In this document: piece by piece, positions 9,162 through 17,435 of the stretch
Layout of the letters: each line of letters starts with the position of its first letter
How positions within the stretch are numbered: position 1 is the first letter of the stretch
Position numbers and translations under genes: made by a program
Notes under the pieces: generated by a model
The model's input: only the letters and a program-made list of their open reading frames with translations
Databases searched by the model: none
What the model was told of the DNA's origin: nothing
From: Actinoplanes ianthinogenes
GTDB taxonomy: Bacteria > Actinomycetota > Actinomycetes > Mycobacteriales > Micromonosporaceae
DNA length: 64,000 nt
Direction of reading: 5' to 3'
Assembly (NCBI RefSeq): GCF_018324205.1
Contig: NZ_AP023356.1
Coordinates: forward strand, 2,559,501-2,623,500

Positions 9162-10063
9162 CGGCCCGCCTGGTAGATCGACAGGGCGGTGTAGGCGGCG
9201 GAGAGCAGCGGCGTGGCGACGCCGTGGCGGGTGGCCTCGGCGACCAGGTCGCCGACGATGGCGTCGGCCTCGACCGGCAGGCCGGCGACCAGGTCACGGT
9301 ACATGGACGAGGTCCGCGGCTCGGTGCTGGTCATCGTCTCGCCGAGCACCGCGACGGCCTGCGGGCGGGGCGGGAAGCCGGCGGCGGTGGCGACCGCGAT
9401 CGCCTCCGCGGTGAGGGCACGGTGGAACGCCGGGCCGCCGGGCGCCGCGTTGATCGCGCCGATCGGGCCGCGCAGCAGGGTGGTGGCCGCGCCGAGAGTG
9501 GCCAGCAGCACCCATTTCTCCCACATCTCGGCGCGGATGTGCGGGGACGGGCGGGAGTCGAAGCCGGCGTCGCCGAGAGCCGCGGCGACCGCGTCGACCC
9601 GGTCGTCGGCCGCGTCGCCGAGCGGGCCGAAGACCAGGCGGTGCAGGTCGCTCATCTGGACCACGTCACCGTGCTCGTTCAGCGTGCCGTGGATCATGCA
9701 GAGGCCGCCCCAGACGTGCTCGGGGCCGAAGGCGCCGGTCAGGGTGTCGAGGTGGCGCATCCCGTTGAGGAGCGGGACGATCACGGTGCGCTCGCCGACG
9801 GCGGGAGCCAGGCTCGCGATCACGGCGTCCAGCGCGTAGCTCTTGACCGCGATGAGGACCAGGTCATAAGCATCGTCGAGGGTGTTGATCGTGCGCGGCG
9901 TCAGCTTGGTCTCGCCCGAAGGCGAGACGATCCGCAAGCCTCGCTCGGCGAGCCGGGCCTGCCGGCCCTCGCGGACCAGGAACGTGACGTCGCGCCCGGC
10001 CTGCGCCAGCCGGCCGCCGAAGTAGCCACCGGTCGCGCCGGCCCCGGCCACCAGGATCCGCAT
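9158..10063 (-). CDS. panE: 2-dehydropantoate 2-reductase family (PanE/ApbA)
   Basis: Ketopantoate reductase family, 301 residues. NADPH reduces 2-dehydropantoate to pantoate in coenzyme A synthesis. The N-terminal Rossmann motif is ILVAGAGATGGYFGGRLAQAG. The family helical signature appears as WEKWVLLATLGAATTLL with the conserved Lys, followed by VEADAIVGDL. Many genomes hold several ApbA paralogues with other 2-ketoacid substrates, so the pantothenate role is probable but not proved. The ATG at 10063-10061 overlaps the upstream zinc-finger gene stop (TGATG). It is the last gene of a leftward three-gene operon. Confidence 0.85.
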   Translation of the reverse strand: MRILVAGAGATGGYFGGRLAQAGRDVTFLVREGRQARLAERGLRIVSPSGETKLTPRTINTLDDAYDLVLIAVKSYALDAVIASLAPAVGERTVIVPLLNGMRHLDTLTGAFGPEHVWGGLCMIHGTLNEHGDVVQMSDLHRLVFGPLGDAADDRVDAVAAALGDAGFDSRPSPHIRAEMWEKWVLLATLGAATTLLRGPIGAINAAPGGPAFHRALTAEAIAVATAAGFPPRPQAVAVLGETMTSTEPRTSSMYRDLVAGLPVEADAIVGDLVAEATRHGVATPLLSAAYTALSIYQAGR

Positions 10064-10326
10064 CAGCCCAGCTGCTCGTCGTCGAAGCACCAGCGCCAGG
10101 TCTCGCCCGGCTCGAACGAGCGCATCACCGGGTGCCCGGTCTCGGCGTGGTGCGCGGACATGTGGCGGCGGGGCGACGAGTCGCAGCAGGCGACCACGCC
10201 GCAGGTGAGGCAGAGGCGCAGGTGCACCCAGTCGTCGAAGCCGCCGGCCACGCACTGCGGGCAGCCGTCGGCGTAAGCGGTCTGGGGAGCCGGGTCGCCG
10301 GACTCCTTGAGATGCTGGCAGATCAC
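10063..10326 (-). CDS. UBP-type zinc-finger protein
   Basis: Protein of 87 residues that is essentially one ZnF-UBP domain. Its Cys/His ligands run C-x-H (CQHL), CPQC, CLTCG, ACC, HMSAHH and HPV in the order of that fold, ending near WRWCFDDEQ. In eukaryotes the domain binds the C-terminal GG of ubiquitin. In actinobacteria it occurs as small stand-alone proteins of unknown role. The GTG start at 10326-10324 overlaps the antiporter stop by GTGA, and its own stop overlaps panE, so all three are coupled. Confidence 0.85.
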   Translation of the reverse strand: MICQHLKESGDPAPQTAYADGCPQCVAGGFDDWVHLRLCLTCGVVACCDSSPRRHMSAHHAETGHPVMRSFEPGETWRWCFDDEQLG

Positions 10327-11900
10327 TCTTCACTCCGGTGCAGCTGGGACTCTTCCAGGTCGAGCTCGCGCTGGGCGCGGACCAGCACCTCCTCCGGGAT
10401 CCGCCCCTCGTTCCGGGCGATCTTGAAGACGTGCCGCTCCGCACTGATCATCTCGCGCCGCAGCCGGCCGTAGGCAGCCGAGGGGGTCTCCTGCTGCTGG
10501 CTGCCCAGCCGCTCCCAGGCGTTGTTGGACCGGCTCTCGACCAGGCCGCGCAGCCGGTCGACCACCGAGGCGGGCGCGCCGTCGGCATGCGCCTCCAGCG
10601 CTTCCAGGGCGGCGCGGCTGGCGGCGTGCTGCACCCCGGCCTCGGCGAGCGCGTCCTGGGCGCTGGTGTCCTCGCGCACCCCGAGCCGCCGGGCCAGCGT
10701 CGGCAGCGTGGTGCCCTGGGTCAGCAGGGTCAGCACGATGACCGCGAAGGCGATGAAGATGAACAGGTCGCGGGGGTAGTCCGGCACCTCGGCCTCAGGG
10801 CTGAACGAGGGCAGGGTCTGCGCGGCGGCCAGGGTGACCACGCCGCGCATCCCGGCCCAGGCCAGCACGGCGACCGCGGCGGCCTGCGGCCGCGCCTCCC
10901 GGGCCCGGACCCGCGGGAGCAGCCGGGCCAGATAGGTCGCCGGGTACATCCACAGGAAGCGGACCGCGACCAGGGTGCCGAAGACCGCGGCGGTGACCGA
11001 GACGGTGGTGACCATGTCGGTCTCGATGCTGCTCACCACCGTCCGCAGCTGGAGGCCGACCAGCAGGAACACCACGCCCTCCAGGAGGAACGTGGTGAGC
11101 CGCCAGACCGCGTCCATCTGGAGGCGGGAGGTGGGCGAGAGCAGGTAGGGCATCCGGTGCCCGAGGTAGAGCCCGGCGATCACCACGGCGACCACGCTGG
11201 AGGTGTGCAACTCCTCGGCGACGATCACCACGACGAACGGGGTGAGCAGCGACACCGCGTCGTCCAGCAGCGGATCCTCGATCCACCGGTGCAGCTTGGC
11301 CGCGGCGATCGCGGCGACCATGCCGATGATCAGGCCGCCGCCGGCTTTCAGCCCGACCTCGGCGGCGATCTCCCAGAACCCGACCGCGGCGCCGGCCAGC
11401 GCGCCCACCGACACCCGCACCAGCACCAGCGCGGACGCGTCGTTGAGCAGGCTCTCGCCCTCCAGGATGGTGACCACCCGGCGGGGCAGGCCCACGCGGC
11501 GGGCGATCGCGGTGGCGGAGACCGCGTCCGGCGGGGCGACGATCGCGCCCAGCGCGACGCAGGCGGCCAGCGGCGCCTGCGGGACCATCCAGTGCACGAC
11601 GAAACCGACCGCGAACGCGGTGACCAGCACCAGCCCGACGGCGAGCAGCAGGATCGGGCGCAGCGCGTGGCGGAACGCCGGCACCGAGGTCTGCAAGGCG
11701 GCCACGTAGAGCAACGGCGGCAGGATGCCGATCAGCACCAGCTCCGGCTCGAGGTGCGCCTCGGGGAAGCCCGGAACATAGGACAGGCCGAGACCGGCGA
11801 CCAGCAGCACCAGCGGCGCCACGAAGCCGAGCCTGCGGGCGAGGGCCGCGCCGACGACCGCGATCGCCACGAACACGACCGTTTCGACGATGCTCTCCAT
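10323..11900 (-). CDS. Na+/H+ antiporter, CPA1/NhaP type
   Basis: Cation:proton antiporter of 525 residues. About twelve hydrophobic segments cover residues 5-410. The ion-binding region shows VALGAIVAPPDAVSATAIARR and GESLLNDASALVL (the ND motif of CPA1 exchangers). The last 110 residues form a charged cytoplasmic tail rich in Glu and Arg (EAGVQHAASRAALEALEAH), probably regulatory. It is the first gene of the operon with the UBP finger and PanE. The likely role is Na+ or pH homeostasis; K+ specificity cannot be excluded. Confidence 0.92.
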   Translation of the reverse strand: MESIVETVVFVAIAVVGAALARRLGFVAPLVLLVAGLGLSYVPGFPEAHLEPELVLIGILPPLLYVAALQTSVPAFRHALRPILLLAVGLVLVTAFAVGFVVHWMVPQAPLAACVALGAIVAPPDAVSATAIARRVGLPRRVVTILEGESLLNDASALVLVRVSVGALAGAAVGFWEIAAEVGLKAGGGLIIGMVAAIAAAKLHRWIEDPLLDDAVSLLTPFVVVIVAEELHTSSVVAVVIAGLYLGHRMPYLLSPTSRLQMDAVWRLTTFLLEGVVFLLVGLQLRTVVSSIETDMVTTVSVTAAVFGTLVAVRFLWMYPATYLARLLPRVRAREARPQAAAVAVLAWAGMRGVVTLAAAQTLPSFSPEAEVPDYPRDLFIFIAFAVIVLTLLTQGTTLPTLARRLGVREDTSAQDALAEAGVQHAASRAALEALEAHADGAPASVVDRLRGLVESRSNNAWERLGSQQQETPSAAYGRLRREMISAERHVFKIARNEGRIPEEVLVRAQRELDLEESQLHRSEE

Positions 11901-11933
11901 GGCGGGAAGCTTATTGCCCGCCGGATGCCGGCA

Positions 11934-12539
11934 TCAGGTGGTGCTCACCACGCCCGATCGCGCGACGGTCTTGGCCCGGGTGCCGTCCATGCCCTCGCGG
12001 GTGCGGACCTCGTCCACCGAGAAGACGTACGGCGTGCCGGGGACCAGCCCGGTGACCGTGGCGCTCATCCAGCCGCAGCCGCCCGGGGTGACCGTCAGCC
12101 AGCCCGGGGACTCCGGCTGCGCGCCGGCCACCAGGTCCTGGCTGACCGCGATGATCCGATACTGGACCAGGTCGGCGCCGCCCGGGTTGAACCACGTGAC
12201 CATGGCGCTGGTGGTGCCCGGGGTGACGTCCACGCCGTTGATCGCGCCGCCCCGGAACGCGGCGGCGTCGCAGGCCGGGCTGCGGTTCGGCGTCGGCGTG
12301 GCCGAGGGCGAGACGGCCGGCGGCAGCGTGGCGGCGGCCGGCCGGGCCCGCGGCGCGAAGCTCGTGGTGGGTGACGGCGCGACGCTGCCCGCGGTCGACC
12401 AGATCCACGGGCTGGTCCCGGACGGGCTCGGCGCGGCCTGCGCGGTCCCGGAGGAGGCGCAGGCGGCCAGCAGCAACGGCCCGGCGAGCATCGGCAGAAC
12501 GACGGCGGCAGCTTTCCGAATCCCCAGCACGTCCCTCAC
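11934..12539 (-). CDS. Secreted lipoprotein with a fibronectin type III-like domain
   Basis: About 201 residues. The N-terminus (GIRKAAAVVLPMLAGPLLL then AAC) is a lipoprotein signal peptide with lipobox LAAC. A Pro/Ser/Thr-rich linker follows. The C-terminal 90 residues look like an FN3 beta sandwich (TSAMVTWFNPGGADLVQYRI, VTGLVPGTPYVFSV). Start candidates are GTG 12539 and GTG 12530, and the signal peptide fits either; the second has GAGGGA just upstream. It lies 23 bp after the EcsC-family gene on the same strand. Function unknown; probably an envelope adhesin or carbohydrate-associated module. Confidence 0.75.
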   Translation of the reverse strand: MRDVLGIRKAAAVVLPMLAGPLLLAACASSGTAQAAPSPSGTSPWIWSTAGSVAPSPTTSFAPRARPAAATLPPAVSPSATPTPNRSPACDAAAFRGGAINGVDVTPGTTSAMVTWFNPGGADLVQYRIIAVSQDLVAGAQPESPGWLTVTPGGCGWMSATVTGLVPGTPYVFSVDEVRTREGMDGTRAKTVARSGVVSTT

Positions 12540-12562
12540 GTTCGGGCCGGGCCGCCGGTTGC

Positions 12563-13237
12563 TTAGCGGTAATGCTCCCGGGCGCGCCGGGCCAGGTCCT
12601 TGGTCGCGGCCGAGTTGACCCAGGTGCCGAGGACCACGCCGGCGCCCGGGACCATCTTGGCGAAGACCTTGCGGGCCGCGCGCACCCCAGCCATGTGGGC
12701 GAGCTTGACGCTGAGCTTGATCAGCGCGCCGCCGAGCGGGCCGCCCTCCGGGCCGGTGAAGATCCGGCTGGCGCGTTCCCGGCCGGCCGCCACGCCGAGG
12801 GCGGTCCGCGCGGTCTCGGCGGCCTTGTGCACCCGCTGGAGGACGAGCAGGTCGGTGGCGCGTTCCGGGGCGGTCGGGTCGGCCCCGTGGGCGGCGGCGA
12901 TGTGCAGCACCATCCGGGCCTGGGTCCAGGCGAGCACGCCGACGTCGAGGACCGCGCCGGGCAGGCCGGCGACGCCGGAGACGGCGCCGGAGAGGCGGGC
13001 CAGGGTGGTGAAGTTCTTGACGGCCAGGGTGGCGAGCTCGTCCGGGGTGATGCCGGGACGGCCGGCACGGGTCCGGGCGGCCCACTCGGCGGCCTCCGGG
13101 CCGAGACGGCGGACGGCTTCCAGGGCCAGGTGCTCCGGGGCGTACTGGGGGTCGGCCCGCATCCGGGACCAGAGGGTGCCGGGTGGGGTGGCGGCTTCGC
13201 CGGAAGAGGTGGGAACGGGTACGGGGTGGCTGCTCAA
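12563..13237 (-). CDS. EcsC-family protein
   Basis: About 224 residues from a TTG start at 13237 preceded by GGGAG. The central part (LSGAVSGVAGLPGAVLDVGV, then LAWTQARMVLHIAAAHG) and the C-terminal glycine-rich helices (AGVRAARKVFAKMVPGAGVV) match the general pattern of EcsC-like proteins, which associate with membranes through amphipathic helices and have no established enzymatic role. It lies upstream of the FN3 lipoprotein and may be cotranscribed with it. Family assignment is by overall pattern and is moderate. Confidence 0.65.
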   Translation of the reverse strand: MSSHPVPVPTSSGEAATPPGTLWSRMRADPQYAPEHLALEAVRRLGPEAAEWAARTRAGRPGITPDELATLAVKNFTTLARLSGAVSGVAGLPGAVLDVGVLAWTQARMVLHIAAAHGADPTAPERATDLLVLQRVHKAAETARTALGVAAGRERASRIFTGPEGGPLGGALIKLSVKLAHMAGVRAARKVFAKMVPGAGVVLGTWVNSAATKDLARRAREHYR

Positions 13238-13475
13238 CGATCACTCCCGAGGGGGCGAGACGGCGATCTACCCCCATAGTGGCGTCGGCGTGCACGTCGG
13301 TTGCCCGGCGATGCCAGGTTTTGGTGTTGACCGTCACACCGTTGCGTTCGGTGAGCTGCTCGGCGTACGCAAAGATTCGAAGAAGGACCACAGCGGGCCG
13401 GAATGTTCGCCGCGGTCCGGCTGTTGTCGGCGGAAAGCCCGCGTCGGCGGGCGATGTCTTGAGGAGGACCGCAGC

Positions 13476-14381
13476 GTGCTCGACCCACACGGGCTCTACG
13501 AGGTGGCCGGAGAACTGCCGGCCCTGGACAGCCCGGTGCTGATCCAGGCGCTCACCGGGTTCGTCGACGCGGGCAGCGCGATCCAGCTGGCCCGGGAGCA
13601 CCTCCTGGCGGACCTGGAGAGCGAGGTCGTCGCCACCTTCGACCTGGACCAGCTCCTCGACTACCGGTCGCGCCGCCCTCCGATGATCTTCGTGGCCGAC
13701 CACTTCGAGAGCTACGAGGACCCGGTCCTCGCCCTGCACCTGGTGCGTGACCAGCTCGGCACGCCGTTCCTGCTGCTCGCCGGCCCGGAGCCGGACCTCC
13801 AGTGGGAGCGGTTCATCGCCGCGGTGACCGAGCTCATCGAGCGGCTCGGCGTCAAGGTCACCATCGGGCTGAACGCGATTCCGATGGCCGTCCCGCACAC
13901 CCGGCCGGTCAGCCTCACCGCGCACGCCACCGACCGGAAACTGATCGGCGAGCACGAGTCCTGGTTGCAGCGGGTGCAGGTGCCGGCCAGCGTCGGCAAC
14001 CTGCTGGAGTTCCGGCTCGGGCAGAACGGGCACGACGCGCTCGGGTACGCCGCGCACGTCCCGCACTACCTGGCCCAGACCGGTTACCCGGCCGCCGCCG
14101 AGCTGCTGCTCGACTCGGTCTCCGGCAACACCGGGCTGGCGCTGCCGACCGGGAAGCTGCGCGAGGCGGCCAAGCAGGTCCGCGAGGAGGTGGACAAGCA
14201 GATCGCCGAGGACGAGCAGGCGGCCCGGCTGGTCACCTCGCTGGAGGCGCAGTACGACGCGTTCGTCCGCGGCCGGCAGGCCAACCTGCTGGTGGACACC
14301 GACGCCCCGCTGCCGACCGCCGAGGAGCTCGGCGCGGAGCTGGAGCGCTTCCTCGCCGAGCAGACCCGCGACGACGGCTAG
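13476..14381 (+). CDS. PAC2-family protein (proteasome-assembly-chaperone-like)
   Basis: Protein of 301 residues from GTG 13476, after a strong GAGGAGGA site at 13461. The N-terminus (ALDSPVLIQALTGFVDAGSA) and central YRSRRPPMIF are characteristic of the actinobacterial PAC2 family, fold relatives of eukaryotic proteasome assembly chaperones. The C-terminal 80 residues form a charged helix (REAAKQVREEVDKQIAEDEQ). A link to the actinobacterial 20S proteasome is often suggested, but no proteasome gene is in the window. The gene ends in a CTAG shared with the convergent esterase stop. Confidence 0.8.
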   Translation: MLDPHGLYEVAGELPALDSPVLIQALTGFVDAGSAIQLAREHLLADLESEVVATFDLDQLLDYRSRRPPMIFVADHFESYEDPVLALHLVRDQLGTPFLLLAGPEPDLQWERFIAAVTELIERLGVKVTIGLNAIPMAVPHTRPVSLTAHATDRKLIGEHESWLQRVQVPASVGNLLEFRLGQNGHDALGYAAHVPHYLAQTGYPAAAELLLDSVSGNTGLALPTGKLREAAKQVREEVDKQIAEDEQAARLVTSLEAQYDAFVRGRQANLLVDTDAPLPTAEELGAELERFLAEQTRDDG

Positions 14382-15133
14382 CGCTTGCTGATCAGGAAGT
14401 CGAGGACGGCCGGGAGCTGCGCGTCCCAGTAGTCCCAGGTGTGCTCTCCCGGGCCGAAATCGGCGTCCAGCTCCACCCCGCCGGCCTTGCAGGCGGCGAC
14501 GAACCGCCGGTTCTGCGCGAGCAGGTGGTCCTCGGTGCCGCACCGCAGCATCAGCCGGGGCAGCCGCTCCGGGGCGGCGGTGCGCAGCAGGTGCAGCAGA
14601 TCCTCGTCGCCGCCGGCGACGACCCGGTCGGCGAAGACCCGCGCGACCAGGGCACGCATGTGCGGTCGCAGATCGTGCTCCTGGATGTACGCCAGGTCGA
14701 GCGCCCCGGACAGCGTCGCGGCGGCGGCGAAGCGCTCCGGCTCGCGCAGCGCCCACTTCATCGCGCCGTAGCCGCCCATCGACAGCCCGGCGACGAACGT
14801 GTCCTCCCGCCGCTGCGAGACCCGGAAGAACTTCCGCACGGTCTCCGGCAGCTCGGCCGAGAGGAAGTCCCAGAACCGCATGCCGTACGCCTCGTTGGCG
14901 TAGAAGCTGCGATGCACCTGGGGCATGACCACGGCCAGGCCGTGCGCGTCCGCATAGCGTTCCACCGAGGTGAAGCGGCTCCAGGCGGAGTGGTCGTCGG
15001 TGAGTCCGTGCAGCAGGTAGAGCACCGGCGGCGGGTCGCCGGCATCGCGGTCGGGCAGTATCACGCTCATCGAGGTGCTCAGCTCGAGCGCCTCGGAATC
15101 GAAGTCACACCGGATCAGGGCCACGTCGCCCAT
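14378..15133 (-). CDS. Alpha/beta-hydrolase esterase (S-formylglutathione hydrolase/EstA-like)
   Basis: Esterase of 251 residues. The oxyanion-hole motif is LYLLHGLTDD, the nucleophile elbow is FVAGLSMGGYGA (GxSxG), and the C-terminal His lies in FGPGEHTWDYWD. It belongs to the PF00756 type, which includes EstA tributyrin esterases and antigen 85-like acyltransferases. The lack of a signal peptide from ATG 15133 suggests a cytoplasmic esterase. The substrate is unknown. Confidence 0.85.
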   Translation of the reverse strand: MGDVALIRCDFDSEALELSTSMSVILPDRDAGDPPPVLYLLHGLTDDHSAWSRFTSVERYADAHGLAVVMPQVHRSFYANEAYGMRFWDFLSAELPETVRKFFRVSQRREDTFVAGLSMGGYGAMKWALREPERFAAAATLSGALDLAYIQEHDLRPHMRALVARVFADRVVAGGDEDLLHLLRTAAPERLPRLMLRCGTEDHLLAQNRRFVAACKAGGVELDADFGPGEHTWDYWDAQLPAVLDFLISKR

Positions 15134-15182
15134 TCTCGCGGTTTTCCGGGGCCGGGCACCGGCTGTCCCACGTCTCGCGCGG

Positions 15183-15211
15183 TTGGGAATGTCGTACCCG
15201 TCGATTAGAAT
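15183..15211 (+). promoter_or_regulatory. Sigma70-like promoter for the gene at 15300
   Basis: TTGGGA (15183-15188), a 17-bp spacer, then TAGAAT (15206-15211) on the plus strand. This matches TTGACA/TATAAT at 4/6 and 5/6 with ideal spacing. It lies in a short AT-rich patch about 90 bp before the GTG start of the next rightward gene. Confidence 0.5.
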
Positions 15212-15299
15212 GTATGTACGAAACAGGGGCCCTGAGCTGCTGATCTTCGGCGGGTTTAGAACACCTGTTCGAGGCCATGCGGCGAGTGAGGAGACCGAC

Positions 15300-15977
15300 G
15301 TGACCACGTCCACCATGTCCATCTCGACCACCCCCGTGCCCGTCATCCCGCCCTACGCCACGATGCTCGGCTTCACGCGGTACGTCTCCCGCACCGGCCC
15401 CGCGAAGGCCACGTTCGTCGGCGGGCTGCGCAAGCAGCGGGAGCGGCGCAGCGGGTTCAACCCGCACAGCCAGCTGGTGAAAGCGCTGAAGGCCGACATC
15501 GCGTTCCGCACCGGCGGCAGCTACCTCGGTGGCGTCGTCGACCTGGTCAAAGACCGGTGGAAGCCGCTCTACGAGTCGCTGCGCGCCGGCGCCCGCAGCT
15601 ATCTGTCGTCGCTCGGCGACCCCGAGCAGATCACCCTGATCCAGGCCCGGGACGCGCTGGCCAGCGTCGGCCCGCTCGCCGTGAAGATCAATCCGCACTT
15701 CGGGCTCCGCTTCGGCGACGGGCACCGGGAGGCGGTGCGGCTGCACTTCGACGAGGAGCCGCCGAGCCCGGAGCTGGTCACCGCCATGCTGCACCTGATG
15801 GCCCGGCACATGGAGCAGATCCTGCCGGACGCCGACCCGGTCCTGGTCGACCTGCGGCGCGGCGTGACGCATCGGCTGAACCCGGCTACTCGGGCGGCCG
15901 ATGTGGAGAGCTGGCTGGCCGGGGAGGCGGCGGCTTTCACGGCGATGTGGTCGGCGACGGCGAGTCCGGCCGCGTGA
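15300..15977 (+). CDS. Conserved actinobacterial hypothetical protein
   Basis: Protein of 225 residues from GTG 15300, preceded by GAGGAGA. No catalytic motif is recognised. A basic N-terminal third (TFVGGLRKQRERRSGFNPHS) is followed by helical segments. The C-terminal half has FGLRFGDGHREAVRLHFDEE and ends WLAGEAAAFTAMWSATAS. There is no signal peptide and no membrane segment. The promoter at 15183 suggests a single-gene unit. Confidence 0.75.
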   Translation: MTTSTMSISTTPVPVIPPYATMLGFTRYVSRTGPAKATFVGGLRKQRERRSGFNPHSQLVKALKADIAFRTGGSYLGGVVDLVKDRWKPLYESLRAGARSYLSSLGDPEQITLIQARDALASVGPLAVKINPHFGLRFGDGHREAVRLHFDEEPPSPELVTAMLHLMARHMEQILPDADPVLVDLRRGVTHRLNPATRAADVESWLAGEAAAFTAMWSATASPAA

Positions 15978-16110
15978 TCGGTTCGCTGCTTCCCGCCTGA
16001 TGCTCCGTCTGGCCGGCCTGGCCGCTCCCCCGGCCGGGCCGGCCAGCGGTCCGCCTTCACCGACGCTCCCCCGCGGGGCCTGACTGCCCAGCTCGGGCCT
16101 CACCACGATC

Positions 16111-16145
16111 CCGTTCCCCGGCGCGCTGCCCGCGCCGGGGAACGG
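16111..16145. terminator. Perfect 15-bp hairpin
   Basis: CCGTTCCCCGGCGCG (16111-16125) and CGCGCCGGGGAACGG (16131-16145) are exact inverted repeats around a CTGCC loop. It lies 134 bp after the stop at 15977 and upstream of the next promoter. There is no T-tract, so termination would be of the GC-rich actinobacterial kind. Confidence 0.55.
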
Positions 16146-16192
16146 CCGTTCGGGGGCATGTGGCGACGCTGAAGGCGGCCCGCGGGATCGGT

Positions 16193-16288
16193 TAGGGTGG
16201 CGGGGTGAGTCCGTTTCCCGGCGTTCTGCCGCCGCCGCGCTCCTGAGCGGAGCGTGAGCCGCGCCGTCTGAGCCTTGCTCGGACGGCG
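16193..16288 (+). promoter_or_regulatory. Leaderless promoter plus possible attenuator leader of the EamA gene
   Basis: A -10 hexamer TAGGGT (16193-16198) is followed by six bases and a GTG (16205) that opens a 13-codon leader peptide. After its stop come a hairpin GCTCC/GGAGC (16239-16253) that includes the stop codon, and a strong hairpin CGCCGTCTGAGC/GCTCGGACGGCG (16262-16288, one U-G pair, loop CTT). The exporter starts at 16348. This order (promoter, leader peptide, alternative hairpins, gene) is that of transcription or translation attenuation. No T-run follows the hairpin. Confidence 0.4.
16205..16246 (+). CDS. Proline-rich 13-residue leader peptide (candidate)
   Basis: GTG 16205 to TGA 16244-16246 encodes VSPFPGVLPPPRS. 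Five of 13 residues are proline, with three consecutive CCG codons near the end. Polyproline runs slow ribosomes and would suit an attenuation sensor. The start lies exactly 6 nt behind a TAGGGT hexamer, as in several other genes of this window. Expression is not proved. Confidence 0.35.
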   Translation: MSPFPGVLPPPRS

Positions 16289-16347
16289 ATTCTGCGATGC
16301 GTTCCGCCGCCGGCCCGAAACCGACTCACCCCCTTCGCGGAGCGCGC

Positions 16348-17274
16348 ATGTTCTCGTCCTCGCCCTCGGCCGGTGCACGGCTGAGCCTTCTCCACCTGTC
16401 GATCGCCGGGATCCTCTGGGGCACCGCCGGCGTAGTCGTCCAGCTCGTCGCGGCCCGGACCGGCCTCGGCGCGGTCGCGATCGGCTTCTACCGGCTGCTG
16501 TTCGCGGCCGCGACGATGCTGATCCTCGGCCTCCCCGCCCGCCGCCGGATCTGGGCGGCGTTCCGCACCGCGCCGGTCGCGGTGGTCGCCGCCGGGGCCG
16601 GCCTCGCGGCATATCAGGCCTTCTACTTCGTCGCCGTCCGCCTGACCGGCGTCAGCATCGCAACCGTGATCAGCCTCGGTTTGGCCCCGATTCTGCTCAG
16701 CGCCGCGGAGACGATCCGCACCCGGCGCCGCCCGGCCGACGCCGAACTGATCGCCTCCGCCGCGGCCGTCATCGGCCTGGTACTCATCTCCGGAGCGACG
16801 CTCGACGGAGCCCGAGCCGGTGCGGGCACGCTCGGCCTTCTCGCCGCGATCGCGTCCGGCACCGTCTACGCGGCCTCGACCGCCCTCAGCCGGCACACCA
16901 CCCAGGGCATTCGCCCACTGCATCTGACCACCCTGTCCTGCACCGCGGGCGCGATCACCCTCGCCCCGATCGCGGTCGCACAGGGGGTGACGTTCACCCC
17001 GAGCCTCCCGTCGATCACCCAGCTCGCCTACCTGGGCGCGATCACCACCGCCCTCGCCTACGCCTGCTTCTACACCGGCCTGCGCAGCACCACCGGCAGC
17101 GTCGCGGTCGTCGTCACCCTGCTGGAACCGCTGACCGCCGCCCTGCTCGCGGTCCTTCTCCTCGGCGAACCCCTCACCACCACCGCGATCATCGGCAGCC
17201 TGCTCCTGTTCGGCGCGGTCACCACGCTTTACCTCAAACCCGCCCCATCGCCGGAGCCCAGCCTCACCCGCTGA
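16348..17274 (+). CDS. EamA/DMT-family transporter (RhaT/RarD-like exporter)
   Basis: Protein of 308 residues with ten predicted membrane helices in two EamA repeats (about residues 14-140 and 152-295). Each repeat begins with the typical GILWGTAGVVVQL / GLLAAIASGTVYAAST pattern and ends near a conserved EP motif (TLLEPLTAALLAVLLLGEPL). Such proteins export amino acids or other metabolites. The ATG at 16348 follows CGGAG. A longer in-frame start at about 16297 is less likely. A candidate attenuator precedes it. Confidence 0.9.
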   Translation: MFSSSPSAGARLSLLHLSIAGILWGTAGVVVQLVAARTGLGAVAIGFYRLLFAAATMLILGLPARRRIWAAFRTAPVAVVAAGAGLAAYQAFYFVAVRLTGVSIATVISLGLAPILLSAAETIRTRRRPADAELIASAAAVIGLVLISGATLDGARAGAGTLGLLAAIASGTVYAASTALSRHTTQGIRPLHLTTLSCTAGAITLAPIAVAQGVTFTPSLPSITQLAYLGAITTALAYACFYTGLRSTTGSVAVVVTLLEPLTAALLAVLLLGEPLTTTAIIGSLLLFGAVTTLYLKPAPSPEPSLTR

Positions 17275-17435
17275 TCCGCTTTCCGGGAAAATCAAATTTT
17301 GTACGCTTCCGTCCCGCCGGCACCCCTGCCCGCGCACGGCCGCCCCACCCGCACGGCGACCCCAGCGCCGCCGGGCCCGCCGACCCGCACGGTCCGCTCA
17401 TCGGGGTGGTGACGCCGAAACGCCGAGGAGAGTGA

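Noticed and set aside
11934..14756. Single 940-residue leftward protein fusing esterase antisense, PAC2 antisense and the FN3 lipoprotein
   Set aside because: The frame is open only through GC bias. It runs antisense to the PAC2 gene, whereas the real genes have ribosome-binding sites, conserved motifs and abutting stops.
16192..17337. Leftward 381-residue Gly/Asp-rich open frame opposite the EamA gene
   Set aside because: Composition is that of a shadow frame (Gly/Arg/Asp/Glu only), while the plus strand encodes clear membrane helices of an EamA transporter.
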